From NCBI RefSeq assembly GCF_013055795.1, contig NZ_JABETO010000002.1:1-51400 (forward strand): 51,400 nt of DNA, written 5' to 3'. Both the position numbers and the translations under genes were made by a program. This DNA is from Streptomyces sp. I05A-00742 (lineage in GTDB: Bacteria; Actinomycetota; Actinomycetes; Streptomycetales; Streptomycetaceae). Positions within the stretch are counted from its first letter, which is position 1; each line of letters opens with the position of its first letter. Below are positions 24,849 to 33,363 of this stretch, piece by piece. The notes under the pieces were generated by a model that saw only the letters and a program-made list of their open reading frames with translations, ran no database searches and was not told where the DNA came from.

Positions 24849-26384
24849 TTACTCGCCCGCTGCGGCGGGTGCGTGGTTCCACAGGTGGTGCAGTGCGTAG
24901 GAGCGCCAGGGCCGCCAGTCGGCGGCGGCCTCGGGGCCGGTGCCGAGCGCGGCGAGGCCGTGCCGGGCCCCGGCGTCGCCGGGGAGGAAGACGTCGGGGT
25001 CGCCCAGGGCCCGCATCCGGATGTAGCCGGCGGTCCAGGGGCCGACGCCGCGCAGGTCGAGCAGCCGTCGTTCGGTGTCGTCGCGGTCGACGCCCGAGTC
25101 GAGCCGGACCGTGCCGTCGGCGAGGGCGGCCGCGACCGTGCGCAGGGCGTCCTTGCGGGCCTCCGGCATGCCGATGCCGTCGGATCCGGCCGCGCCGTCC
25201 GAGCCGTCGAGCCGGGCCCCGGCGAGGACGGCGGGCTCCGGGAAGACGTGGGTGAGCGCGCCGTCGGGGGTCGGCAGCGGCGTCCCGTACGCGGCCACGA
25301 GCCGCGCCGCGAGGTGCGCGGCCGCCGCCACGGACACCTGCTGGCCGAGCACGGCCCGAACGGCGAGTTCGTCCGCGTCCGCCGCCCCGGGCGACCGGAG
25401 GCCGGGCCGGGCGGCGACCAGCGGCCGCAGCAGGGGGTCGGCGCCGAGCCGTTCGGCGACGGCGTCCGGGTCCGCGTCCAGGTCGAAGAGGCGGCGCATC
25501 CGCTGGACGGCGTTCGACAGGTCGCGCAGGTCGGTGAGGTGCAGCCGGCAGGCGAGCCAGGTGCCCCGGCCGCCCGTGCGGCCGGTCCCCGCGGGCGGCT
25601 CCTGGACCTCCACGACGCCGGTGCCGTAGGGCAGCCGGAGGGTCCGCCGGTAGACCCGGGCGCCCACGGCACCCGTCATCTCCTCGATCCCGGTGATCAC
25701 CCGGCGCTCCAGGAAGTCGAAGACCTCCCGTGCCGCGTAGGGCCCGCGGTGCGCCAGCCGCAGCGGGATGCCCGTCGGCGCGGCCCCGCGGGGCCGCTTC
25801 CCCGCGCCCGTCCCGGCCTGGGCCCGGAGCGCGGATGGGGTCTGGGCGTAGATCTCCCGGATCGTGTCGTTGAACTGCCGCACACTCGCGAAGCCCGCCG
25901 CGAACGCGGTCTCCGTGACCGGCAGGTCCGTCGTCTGCAACAGCACCCGCGCGGTGTGCGCACGCTGCGCCCTGGCGAGCGCCACGGGCCCCGCGCCCAG
26001 TTCCTCCGTCAGCTGCCGGTGCACCTGGCGCTCGCTGTACCCGAGACGCGCCGCGAGCCCCGCCACGCCCTCCCGGTCCACCACGCCGTCCCCGATCAGC
26101 CGCATCGCACGGCCCACCAGGTCGGCCCGGACATTCCACTCCGCCGACCCCGGCGCCGCGTCCGGACGACATCTGCGGCAGGCCCGGAACCCGGCCCCCT
26201 GGGCCGCGGCCGCGGACGGGTAGAAACGGACATTGACGCGCTTGGGGGTCACCGCGGGGCAGCTGGGGCGGCAGTAGATCCCGGTCGTGGAGACGGCAAA
26301 GAAGAACTCACCGTCGAACCGGGCGTCGCGGCTGCTCACGGCCTGGTATCGGAGGTCGTCGGGGTGGTGTGCGGTGGTTGTCAC
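24849..26384 (-). CDS. Ada-AlkA fusion: methyl-sensing regulator and 3-methyladenine glycosylase
   Basis: 511 residues with four parts in order. First is the Ada zinc/methylphosphotriester domain with C38, C42, C69 and C72 at the same positions as in E. coli Ada; second is an AraC HTH (about 85-190, LGYSERQVHRQL and FASVRQFNDTIREIYAQTPS); third is the AlkA N-terminal domain (about 200-310); last is the HhH-GPD glycosylase with LRGVGPWTAGYIRMRALGDPDVFLPGD supplying the hairpin and the catalytic Asp. The protein senses methyl-phosphotriesters, activates its own operon and excises alkylated bases. GTG 26384 fits the family N-terminus, but its ribosome site is weak. ogt follows in the same operon. 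Confidence 0.93.
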   Translation of the reverse strand: MTTTAHHPDDLRYQAVSSRDARFDGEFFFAVSTTGIYCRPSCPAVTPKRVNVRFYPSAAAAQGAGFRACRRCRPDAAPGSAEWNVRADLVGRAMRLIGDGVVDREGVAGLAARLGYSERQVHRQLTEELGAGPVALARAQRAHTARVLLQTTDLPVTETAFAAGFASVRQFNDTIREIYAQTPSALRAQAGTGAGKRPRGAAPTGIPLRLAHRGPYAAREVFDFLERRVITGIEEMTGAVGARVYRRTLRLPYGTGVVEVQEPPAGTGRTGGRGTWLACRLHLTDLRDLSNAVQRMRRLFDLDADPDAVAERLGADPLLRPLVAARPGLRSPGAADADELAVRAVLGQQVSVAAAAHLAARLVAAYGTPLPTPDGALTHVFPEPAVLAGARLDGSDGAAGSDGIGMPEARKDALRTVAAALADGTVRLDSGVDRDDTERRLLDLRGVGPWTAGYIRMRALGDPDVFLPGDAGARHGLAALGTGPEAAADWRPWRSYALHHLWNHAPAAAGE

Positions 26385-26620
26385 GTGTTCCAGTCTGCGA
26401 CACGTGGGGAAGGTGGTCTGGCGGAAATCGGACGCGGGCTTGCGGGGCGCTCCCGGGAGCGGAACGGCCGGACGGGCGCCGACGCCGGCCCCGCGGGGCG
26501 GGGCACGGGCTGCCGGGACGGTGCCGTGAGGGCCCTCGGACGGCCCCGGAAGAACCGGCCCCGGGAAGGGCCGCCCCAGGGGAAAGCCGCCCCCTGGGGG
26601 CAGGCCCGCCCCCACTCCGC
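26385..26620 (-). terminator. Structured GC-rich region 3' of rsgA
   Basis: Between rsgA and the ada-alkA start lies a run of short GC palindromes, including a perfect 13-mer GCCCCC-T-GGGGGC at 26589-26601 near the rsgA stop and several CCCCGG/CCGGGG pairs. There is no U-tract. It probably ends rsgA transcription and also contains the ada-alkA promoter, which I could not place. Confidence 0.4.
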
Positions 26621-27724
26621 CTAGCGCAAGCGCCCCCGCTTGCGTTCCGCCATGTGCGCCCCCTCCGCCGCCCGGAGTTTCCACTCGCGGCGCATCTCCG
26701 CCCGCATGCGGGCGTCCGTGCGGGCGGCGATGCGCTGGTTCTCGCGGAGGAGCTTGCGGTAGCTGTCGAGGCGGCGGGGGCTGAGGGTGCCCTCGTGGAG
26801 GGCGTGGGTGACGGCGCAGCCGGGCTCGGTGTTGTGGGCGCAGTCCTGGAAGCGGCAGTTCTCGGCGAGCGCCTCGATCTCGGAGAAGGTCCGGGAGACG
26901 CCGCTCTCGGCGTCCCAGAGGCCGACGCCGCGCAGGCCCGGTGTGTCGATGAGGACGCCGCCGCCGGGGAGGGGCAGCAGGTTGCGCGTGGTGGTGGTGT
27001 GGCGGCCCTTGCCGTCCCGGTCGCGGATGGCCCGCACGTCCTGGACGTCGGCACCGACGAGGGCGTTGGCGAGGGTGGACTTGCCGGCGCCGGACGGCCC
27101 GAGGAGGACGGACGTGCCTCCGGCGAGCACGGCGGAGAGGACGTCGGTGCCCTCGCCGGTGGCCGCGCTGACCGCGAACACCTGGACGCCCGGCGCGGCC
27201 GCCTCGGTGTCGGCGAGGAGGTGGCCGAGGGCCGCCGCGCTCGGTACGAGGTCCGCCTTGGTGAGGACCACGACGGGCTCGGCGCCGGACTCCCAGGCGA
27301 GCGCCAGGAAGCGTTCGACCCGGCCCAGGTCGAGGTCGGCGGAGAGCGGGACGGCGATGAGGGCCCGGTCCACGTTGGCGGCCAGGATCTGGCCCTCGGA
27401 CCGCTGGGAGGAGGTGGACCGCACGAAGGCCGTGCGGCGCGGGAGGAGGCCCCGGACGTAGCCGGTCGTCAGGTCGACGGCCGCCCAGTCGCCGGTGCAC
27501 ATGATGTGCAGCGGGTCGCCGGTGGTGACGAGCGAGGTGTCGGCCTGGACGGTGCGGACACCGTCTCCACCGTCGGCGGTGACGACGAGGTCGCAGCGCC
27601 CCCGGTCGACGCGGACGATCCGGCCGGGGACGGAGCCCCCGGCGGCGTACGGGGTGAAGGCGTCAGCGAATTCCTCGTCCCACCCGTAGGGGGCGAGGGG
27701 GTGATACGCGAACAGCTCGGACAA
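26621..27724 (-). CDS. rsgA: Ribosome small subunit GTPase A (RsgA/YjeQ)
   Basis: A 367-aa circularly permuted GTPase. An N-terminal OB-fold is followed by G4 TKAD (155-158), the P-loop GPSGAGKST (209-217), G3 DTPG (260-263), and the C-terminal zinc site C290-x4-C295-x-H297-x5-C303. It acts late in 30S maturation. The TTG start at 27724 has AAGGAA upstream. A short overlapping frame with a much stronger ribosome site starts 82 nt upstream (27806) and may couple translation. The C-terminal 60 residues are very basic, consistent with rRNA contact. Confidence 0.94.
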   Translation of the reverse strand: MSELFAYHPLAPYGWDEEFADAFTPYAAGGSVPGRIVRVDRGRCDLVVTADGGDGVRTVQADTSLVTTGDPLHIMCTGDWAAVDLTTGYVRGLLPRRTAFVRSTSSQRSEGQILAANVDRALIAVPLSADLDLGRVERFLALAWESGAEPVVVLTKADLVPSAAALGHLLADTEAAAPGVQVFAVSAATGEGTDVLSAVLAGGTSVLLGPSGAGKSTLANALVGADVQDVRAIRDRDGKGRHTTTTRNLLPLPGGGVLIDTPGLRGVGLWDAESGVSRTFSEIEALAENCRFQDCAHNTEPGCAVTHALHEGTLSPRRLDSYRKLLRENQRIAARTDARMRAEMRREWKLRAAEGAHMAERKRGRLR

Positions 27725-27806
27725 CGCGGTGTTCCTTCGGAAGGAGGGAGGTGAGAGTGGTCGATCGCCGGGTACGGGCCGTCGTGGCCGCCGTGGTGAC
27801 AGTCAT
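27663..27806 (-). CDS. Possible short leader ORF overlapping rsgA
   Basis: A 47-residue frame starting at ATG 27806, preceded by AGGAGGTGA at ideal spacing, the best Shine-Dalgarno in this neighbourhood. It overlaps the first 62 nt of rsgA in another frame and ends inside it. The product is Thr/Arg/Val-rich with no recognised domain. It may serve translational coupling rather than encode a functional protein. Confidence 0.4.
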   Translation of the reverse strand: MTVTTAATTARTRRSTTLTSLLPKEHRVVRAVRVSPPRPLRVGRGIR

Positions 27807-27932
27807 CCCGGGCTCACCTCCTGATTCCGCGTGCGGCCGAGCGCCGCTGTTCGGAGCGACTCTAAGGGCGTCGGAGCCGCGCATGCGAGCGATTTTTTCG
27901 CCGCCGGGCGGAGCCCGTCCCACCCCTCCCCG

Positions 27933-29144
27933 CTACTGCCTCCGGTGCTTCGCGTGCTTCGGCTGGTGCTCCCCCTTGCTCCCCTTCTTCTCCGCCTTGA
28001 CGTTCTGGAGCCGTGCCCGCACGTTCTCCGGCGGCAGGAACTGCGCCCACCGCTCCGGGAACTCCGAGGGCGGCAGCCGGTCCCGCCCCGCCGCCCCGTC
28101 GTCGACGTACTCCTCGGGGTCGTCCTCGTACTCGTGGATCATCGCCAGCGCCGCCCGCTCGGCCGCCGCCTCCGCCGCGGCCGCCGCGCGCCGGCGGTCC
28201 GCCTCGGCCCGGGCCGCGGCGGTGGTGACCGAGGGCCAGACCCGGTCTATGGCCGCGTTGACCGCCGCGCCCACGAGCACCGCGAAGGCCGACACCCCGG
28301 TCCACAGCAGCACCGCGATGGGCGCGGCGAGCGAGCCGTAGATCGTCAGGCCTTCCACCGTGTGGGTGAGGTAGATCCGCAGCAGGAAGCTGCCGACCAC
28401 CCACATCGTCAGGGCCACCAGCGCACCGGGAATGTCCTCCTGCCACGGTGAACGCACGGGCACCGACACGTGGTAGAGCGTGGTCAGGAAGGCCACGGAG
28501 AGCAGGATGACGACGGGCCAGTAGAGCACCCGTACGACGTCCGCGCTCCAGGGGACGATGTTCACGACCGTCTCCGGCCCGATCACCATCAAGGGCAGCA
28601 CCACCGCCCCGATGAGCAGGGCGACGAGGTAGAGCAGGAAGGCCAGCAGCCTGGTGCGGACGATGCCGCGCCTGCCCTCCAGGCCGTACATGATGGTGAT
28701 GGTGTCGACGAAGACGTTGACCGCCCGGGACCCCGACCACAGGGCGATGGCAAAGCCGACCGAGACGATCTCGGGGCGCCGGGCACCGCTCTGCACGTCC
28801 CGCAGCAGCGGGACGGTGATCTGGTTGACGCCCCGGTCGGACAGCACCGCCGAGGACGCGTTGACGATGTTGTTCTGGAGGCTCTCGATGGTGTGGGTGC
28901 CGGTCCAGTCGTCCAGGTACCCGAGCAGGCTCATAAAGCCGAGGAGGAGGGGCGGCAACGAGAGCAGGGTGAAGAACGCCGCCTCGGCCGCGAGCCCCGT
29001 GACGCGGTACTCCATGCAGGAATTGATCGTGTCCTTGAGGAGCAGCCACGCCATCCTGCGTTTCGAAACATTTCGGTACAGGGCCCGAGCTCGGTGGAGC
29101 CGGCCCTTCCGCTGCCCCGGTGGTTCATTTGTTGCTGCCTGCAC
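27933..29144 (-). CDS. YihY/BrkB-family inner-membrane protein
   Basis: A 403-aa protein of the YihY/virulence-factor BrkB family (formerly called RNase BN). About six transmembrane segments occur between residues 45 and 300, with the family signature GLAAEAAFFTLLSLPPLLLGFMSLLGYL and SFLLRIYLTHTVEGLTIYGSLAAPIAVLLW. A soluble charged tail rich in Ala, Glu and Lys follows (about 305-403). Molecular function is not established for the family. GTG 29144 is the likeliest start but has only a weak site (TTAGGGC). Confidence 0.9.
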   Translation of the reverse strand: MQAATNEPPGQRKGRLHRARALYRNVSKRRMAWLLLKDTINSCMEYRVTGLAAEAAFFTLLSLPPLLLGFMSLLGYLDDWTGTHTIESLQNNIVNASSAVLSDRGVNQITVPLLRDVQSGARRPEIVSVGFAIALWSGSRAVNVFVDTITIMYGLEGRRGIVRTRLLAFLLYLVALLIGAVVLPLMVIGPETVVNIVPWSADVVRVLYWPVVILLSVAFLTTLYHVSVPVRSPWQEDIPGALVALTMWVVGSFLLRIYLTHTVEGLTIYGSLAAPIAVLLWTGVSAFAVLVGAAVNAAIDRVWPSVTTAAARAEADRRRAAAAAEAAAERAALAMIHEYEDDPEEYVDDGAAGRDRLPPSEFPERWAQFLPPENVRARLQNVKAEKKGSKGEHQPKHAKHRRQ

Positions 29145-29242
29145 GCCCTAACCGTATCCGTCCCCGGCCGGTCCGCTCATCCGCCGGACAGGCCCGCCCG
29201 GGGCTCTGGAGGGGCTCGCGGGAGCCATGGTTGGGTGAGGCC

Positions 29243-29839
29243 ATGGACAACAGAACGATCTCCGTGACCACCTGGTCGCTGCATATGACCTCTCCGGACG
29301 ACCTGGTCCCCGCCGCGGATCCCGGCCCGGGACCGGATGTCCGGTTCATCCGGTCGGAGCTTCCCTCACCCGAGTTCAGCCGGTTCTTCTACACGGCCGT
29401 GGGCGGCGACTGCTCCTGGACCGACCGGCTGGTCTGGTCGTACGCGCAGTGGCAGGAGTACCTGGACCGGCCGGGAGTGGAGACATGGGTGGCGTACGAG
29501 CGGGGGACCCCGGCCGGTTACGTGGAGCTGGTCCCCGGGGCGGACGGCTCGGTGGAGATCGCCTACTTCGGACTTCTCCCCCGCTCCCGGGGGCGGGGCA
29601 TAGGCGGGCACCTGCTGACCCACGCGGTGCGGCGGGCCTGGGACCTGGCCGAACGGTGGCCCGAGCTGCCGCCCACCAAGCGGGTCTGGCTGCACACCTG
29701 CACCAAGGACGGGGAGCACGCCATGGCCAACTACGCGGGGCGCGGCTTCACCGTCTTCGAGACGAAGACGGAGGACGAGCCGGACGTCCCCACACCCGGC
29801 CCCTGGCCCGGCGCCCATGGAGCCGTCGCCTCCGCCTGA
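29243..29839 (+). CDS. GNAT-family N-acetyltransferase
   Basis: A 198-aa acetyltransferase. The acetyl-CoA loop is LLPRSRGRGIGGHLL (Q/RxxGxG/A type), preceded by the beta-strand VEIAYFGL and followed by VWLHTCTKDGEHAMANYAGRGFTVFETKTE, the usual C-terminal GNAT landmark. The substrate is unknown. ATG 29243 has GGGTGAGG immediately upstream; the longer frame from 29120 is rejected. It stands alone, divergent from the YihY gene. Confidence 0.88.
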   Translation: MDNRTISVTTWSLHMTSPDDLVPAADPGPGPDVRFIRSELPSPEFSRFFYTAVGGDCSWTDRLVWSYAQWQEYLDRPGVETWVAYERGTPAGYVELVPGADGSVEIAYFGLLPRSRGRGIGGHLLTHAVRRAWDLAERWPELPPTKRVWLHTCTKDGEHAMANYAGRGFTVFETKTEDEPDVPTPGPWPGAHGAVASA

Positions 29840-29944
29840 CACCGCGATACGCGCCGTGACACCCCGTTCCACTCCTTGGAACGGGATGTCTCACATTGTG
29901 GCGAACAGTGGACTGGCCGGAGACCCCCGTGCCACGCTTCCCTC

Positions 29945-30028
29945 ATGTCACGAGCTGGAGTTGCCTTGGTGAGTCGGCGTCATGTCGACCTCGGCCGCGT
30001 GTCCAGCGCCATCTGTCCAGCGGGCTGA
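29945..30028 (+). CDS. Short leader peptide of the sulfur-assimilation operon
   Basis: A 27-residue frame whose core, RRHVDLGRVSSAIC, matches the small actinomycete leader peptides found before cysteine and sulfate assimilation genes. A single Cys codon (TGT) lies three residues before the C-terminus. There is no convincing Shine-Dalgarno, so it may be leaderless. It begins 309 nt upstream of the sulfite reductase start, with a strong hairpin (30161-30182) in between, an arrangement that suits translation-dependent attenuation by cysteine supply. Confidence 0.75.
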   Translation: MSRAGVALVSRRHVDLGRVSSAICPAG

Positions 30029-30160
30029 CAGTCTCAGCACCACCGCTTCCCACCGTCGTCCCCAAAGGCGCGGACCGGCGGGCCCCACACTTCCTGAATC
30101 CCCCCGACGCGGGCCGTTCGCTGTACCCTCCCCACCCTGTCACTCGGCATACCCGCAGGT

Positions 30161-30182
30161 CACCGGCGCGAGCACGCCGGTG
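30161..30182 (+). terminator. Hairpin between leader peptide and sulfite reductase
   Basis: CACCGGCG and CGCCGGTG form an 8-bp perfect stem around CGAGCA. It lies after the leader peptide and 72 nt before the sulfite reductase start. It is a candidate attenuator or pause site; no U-tract is present. Confidence 0.4.
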
Positions 30183-30253
30183 GAGCCGGGATGCGCGCTG
30201 CCCGGGTACGCAGCGGCCGCACAACGCTCGGGCCTCCAGAAGGACAGATCGCC

Positions 30254-31960
30254 ATGGCTGCCACCGCGCATCCCCCCGCAGCCGCCGAACCGGCGGCGCC
30301 CCGCCGCAGGAACGGCCGCCACCGCGGCGAGGGCCAGTGGGCCGTCGGCCACTTCACCCCGCTCAACGGCAACGAGCAGGTGAAGAAGGACGACGACGGT
30401 CTCAATGTGCGGACACGCATTGAGACGATCTACGCGAAGGCCGGCTTCGCCTCCATCGACCCCGCCGACCTGCGGGGCCGGATGCGCTGGTGGGGGCTGT
30501 ACACCCAGCGCCGGCCCGGCATCGACGGCGGGAAGACCGCTGTCCTGGCGCCGGAGGAGCTGGACGACGAGTTCTTCATGCTGCGGGTGCGCATCGACGG
30601 CGGCCGGCTGACCACCGATCAGCTGCGCGTCATCGGGGAGGTCTCCCAGGAGTTCGCCCGCGGCACCGCGGACATCACGGACCGCCAGAACATCCAGTAC
30701 CACTGGATCCGTATCGAGGACGTCCCCGAGATCTGGCGGCGGCTGGAGGCCGTGGGCCTGTCCACCACCGAGGCGTGCGGTGACACGCCCCGGGTCATCC
30801 TGGGCTCGCCCGTCGCCGGCATCGCCGAGGACGAGATCGTCGACGGCACCCCGGCCATCGAGGAGATCCACCGCCGCTTCATCGGCAACAAGGACTTCTC
30901 CAACCTGCCCCGCAAGTTCAAGTCGGCGGTCTCCGGCTCCCCGCTGCTGGATGTCGTCCACGAGATCAACGACGTGGCGTTCGTCGGCGTCCGCCACCCC
31001 GAGCACGGGCCGGGCTTCGACCTGTGGGTCGGCGGCGGCCTGTCCACCAACCCGCGGATCGGCGTCCGCCTCGGCGCCTGGGTGCCGCTGGAGGACGTAC
31101 CGGACGTCTTCGGCGGGGTCATCGGCATCTTCCGCGACTACGGCTACCGGCGGCTGCGCAACCGCGCCCGGCTGAAGTACCTCCTCGCCGACTGGGGGCC
31201 GGAACGGTTCCGCGAGGTGCTGGAGAAGGAGTACCTGGGCCGCGCCCTGCTCGACGGACCCGCCCCCGAGCAGCCGGTGGAGCGCTGGCGCGACCACATC
31301 GGCGTCCACCGCCAGCGCGACGGCCGGTACTACGTGGGGTTCGCGCCGCGCGTGGGCCGGGTGGACGGCAGCACCCTGACGAAGATCGCGGAGCTGGCCG
31401 AGGCCCATGGCTCGGGCCGGCTGCGCACCACCGCCGAGCAGAAGATGATCGTGCTCGACGTGCCGGAGGACCGGGTCGCGTCACTGACCGCGGGGTTGGA
31501 GGCGCTGGACCTCCGGGTGGACCCGTCCCCCTTCCGGCGCGGCACGATGGCCTGCACCGGCATCGAGTTCTGCAAGCTGGCGATCGTCGAGACCAAGGCG
31601 CGCGGCGCGTCCCTCATCGACGAACTGGAGCGCCGGCTCCCGGACTTCGACGAACCCCTCACCGTCAACCTCAACGGCTGCCCCAACGCCTGCGCCCGCA
31701 TCCAGGTGGCGGACATCGGTCTCAAGGGGCAGCTCGTCCTCGACGGGCGGGGCCGCCAGGTCGAGGGGTACCAGGTGCACCTCGGCGGGGCGCTCGGTCT
31801 GGAGGCGGGCTTCGGCCGCAAGGTGCGCGGCCTCAAGGTGACCGCGGACGAACTCCCCGACTACATCGAGCGGGTGCTCCGGCGGTACCTCGCCGGGCGC
31901 GCGGACGGGGAGCGCTTCGCGGCCTGGGCGGCCCGGGCGGGCGAGGAGGAGCTGTCGTGA
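30254..31960 (+). CDS. sir: Ferredoxin-dependent sulfite reductase (siroheme/4Fe-4S)
   Basis: A 568-aa nitrite/sulfite reductase with both half-domains and the cluster/siroheme ligands C434, C440, C476 and C480 (CTGIEFCKLA and NLNGCPNACAR). It reduces sulfite to sulfide with six electrons from ferredoxin. The first 30 residues are non-conserved. Assignment to sulfite rather than nitrite rests on the following APS reductase, APS kinase and ATP sulfurylase genes. ATG 30254 has AAGGA upstream. Its stop overlaps the GTG of the next gene. Confidence 0.94.
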   Translation: MAATAHPPAAAEPAAPRRRNGRHRGEGQWAVGHFTPLNGNEQVKKDDDGLNVRTRIETIYAKAGFASIDPADLRGRMRWWGLYTQRRPGIDGGKTAVLAPEELDDEFFMLRVRIDGGRLTTDQLRVIGEVSQEFARGTADITDRQNIQYHWIRIEDVPEIWRRLEAVGLSTTEACGDTPRVILGSPVAGIAEDEIVDGTPAIEEIHRRFIGNKDFSNLPRKFKSAVSGSPLLDVVHEINDVAFVGVRHPEHGPGFDLWVGGGLSTNPRIGVRLGAWVPLEDVPDVFGGVIGIFRDYGYRRLRNRARLKYLLADWGPERFREVLEKEYLGRALLDGPAPEQPVERWRDHIGVHRQRDGRYYVGFAPRVGRVDGSTLTKIAELAEAHGSGRLRTTAEQKMIVLDVPEDRVASLTAGLEALDLRVDPSPFRRGTMACTGIEFCKLAIVETKARGASLIDELERRLPDFDEPLTVNLNGCPNACARIQVADIGLKGQLVLDGRGRQVEGYQVHLGGALGLEAGFGRKVRGLKVTADELPDYIERVLRRYLAGRADGERFAAWAARAGEEELS

Positions 31961-32133
31961 GCGAGCGCGCCGCCCCCTTCCACTGCCCGTACTGCGGCGA
32001 CGAGGACCTGCGCCCGCACGAGGGGGGCCACGGCGCCTGGGAGTGCGCCGCCTGCAACCGCGCGTTCCGCCTGACCTTCCTCGGACTGCTGTCCCGGGGC
32101 ATCGCCGGAGGACCGGATGACGACCGACCTTGA
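31957..32133 (+). CDS. Small zinc-ribbon protein of the sulfur operon
   Basis: 58 residues with C10-x2-C13 and C30-x2-C33 (HCPYCGDEDLRP and WECAACNRAFRL), a textbook zinc ribbon. The GTG start overlaps the sulfite reductase stop (GTGA) and GGAGGAG lies upstream; the 3' end overlaps cysH by 17 nt. This tight packing between sir and cysH shows it belongs to the operon. A role as electron carrier, chaperone or regulator for sulfate reduction is possible but unproven. Confidence 0.88.
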   Translation: MSERAAPFHCPYCGDEDLRPHEGGHGAWECAACNRAFRLTFLGLLSRGIAGGPDDDRP

Positions 32134-32803
32134 ACAGCTCGCCCTGCGGGCGGGCCGGGAGCTGGAGGACGCCCCCGCGCCGGAGATCCTGCGCTGGGCC
32201 GCCGACACCTTCGGCGACCGCTTCTGTGTCACCTCGTCCATGGAGGACGCCGTCGTCGCCCACCTCGCCTCCCGGGCCCGGCCCGGCGTGGACGTCGTCT
32301 TCCTGGACACCGGCTACCACTTCCCGGAGACGATCGGCACCCGGGACGCCGTCGGGGCGGTCATGGACGTCCGGCTGATCACGCTCACCCCGCGGCAGTC
32401 CGTCGCCGAGCAGGACGCCGCGTACGGCCCCGCGCTGCACGACCGCGACCCCGACCTGTGCTGCGCCCTGCGCAAGGTCCGTCCGCTGGAGGAAGGGCTC
32501 TCCCCGTACGACGCGTGGGCGACCGGGCTGCGCCGCGACGAGTCCCCGACCCGGGCCGGCACGCCCGTCGTCGGCTGGGACGCCCGGCGCGGCAAGGTCA
32601 AGATCGCGCCGATCGCCCGCTGGACGCGGGACGACGTGGACGCCTACGTCGCCGAGCACGGCGTGCTCACCAACCCGCTGCTGACGGACGGGTACGCGTC
32701 CGTCGGCTGCGCGCCCTGCACGCGCCGGGTGCGGGAGGGCGAGGACGCCCGGGCGGGCCGCTGGGCCGGCCGGGCCAAGACCGAGTGCGGACTGCACGGA
32801 TGA
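32117..32803 (+). CDS. cysH: Assimilatory adenylyl-sulfate (APS) reductase
   Basis: A 228-aa reductase of the PAPS/APS family. The paired cysteines C115-C116 and C198-x2-C201 coordinate a [4Fe-4S] cluster, which marks the APS-specific form; the catalytic C224 sits in the KTECGLH tail. [11 protein letters not shown] corresponds to the modified PP-loop. It reduces APS to sulfite with thioredoxin. It overlaps the zinc-ribbon gene at the front and a possible cysC start at the end (ATGA). Confidence 0.94.
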   Translation: MTTDLEQLALRAGRELEDAPAPEILRWAADTFGDRFCVTSSMEDAVVAHLASRARPGVDVVFLDTGYHFPETIGTRDAVGAVMDVRLITLTPRQSVAEQDAAYGPALHDRDPDLCCALRKVRPLEEGLSPYDAWATGLRRDESPTRAGTPVVGWDARRGKVKIAPIARWTRDDVDAYVAEHGVLTNPLLTDGYASVGCAPCTRRVREGEDARAGRWAGRAKTECGLHG

Positions 32804-32829
32804 CCGGGCCGAACCCCAGGGGGAACCGG

Positions 32830-33363
32830 ATGACGGGTGCCACGGTGTGGCTCACCGGCCTGCCGAGCGCGGGCAAGACGACGATCGCCCGCGCGCTGGC
32901 CGGACGGCTGCGCGCCGAGGGCCGCCCGGTGGAGGTGCTGGACGGGGACGAGATCCGCGAATTCCTCTCCGCCGGGCTGGGCTTCTCCCGCGCGGACCGG
33001 GACACCAACGTGCGGCGCGTCGGCTTCGTCGCCCAGCTGCTCGCCGCCCACGGCGTGACGGTGCTCGTGCCCGTCATCGCGCCCTACGCGGACTCCCGCG
33101 AGGCGGTGCGCAAACGCCACCAGGCGCTGGACACCGGCTATCTGGAGGTCCATGTGGCGACGCCGGTCGAGGTGTGCTCGGCCCGTGACGTCAAGGGCCT
33201 GTACGCCCGGCAGGCGGCGGGCGAGATATCCGGGCTGACCGGCGTGGACGACCCCTACGAGGCGCCGGAGGATCCCGACCTGCGCGTCGAGGCCCACGGG
33301 CGGCCGGTGGAGGAGTCGGCGGACGCGGTCCACGCGCTGCTGGCGGAAAGGGGAGTGCTGTGA
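32830..33363 (+). CDS. cysC: Adenylyl-sulfate kinase
   Basis: A 177-aa kinase with P-loop GLPSAGKT (10-17), [17 protein letters not shown], and the PAPS motif [12 protein letters not shown]. It phosphorylates APS to PAPS. Since the reductase here is the APS type, PAPS is likely needed for sulfotransfer rather than assimilation. ATG 32830 has AGGGGGA at good spacing and matches the family start; an upstream ATG at 32800 overlaps the cysH stop and would add 10 residues. The stop overlaps the cysD GTG. Confidence 0.92.
   Translation: MTGATVWLTGLPSAGKTTIARALAGRLRAEGRPVEVLDGDEIREFLSAGLGFSRADRDTNVRRVGFVAQLLAAHGVTVLVPVIAPYADSREAVRKRHQALDTGYLEVHVATPVEVCSARDVKGLYARQAAGEISGLTGVDDPYEAPEDPDLRVEAHGRPVEESADAVHALLAERGVL

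Noticed and set aside
24177..26624. 815-residue plus-strand frame across ogt and ada-alkA
   Set aside because: Both genes on the minus strand have unmistakable catalytic motifs, and the plus frame has no domain.
27751..28341. Plus-strand frame with a GGAGGGAGGTGAG-like leader opposite the rsgA upstream region
   Set aside because: The frame runs antisense into the YihY gene and has no domain; the purine run is also explained by the minus-strand sequence around the rsgA start.
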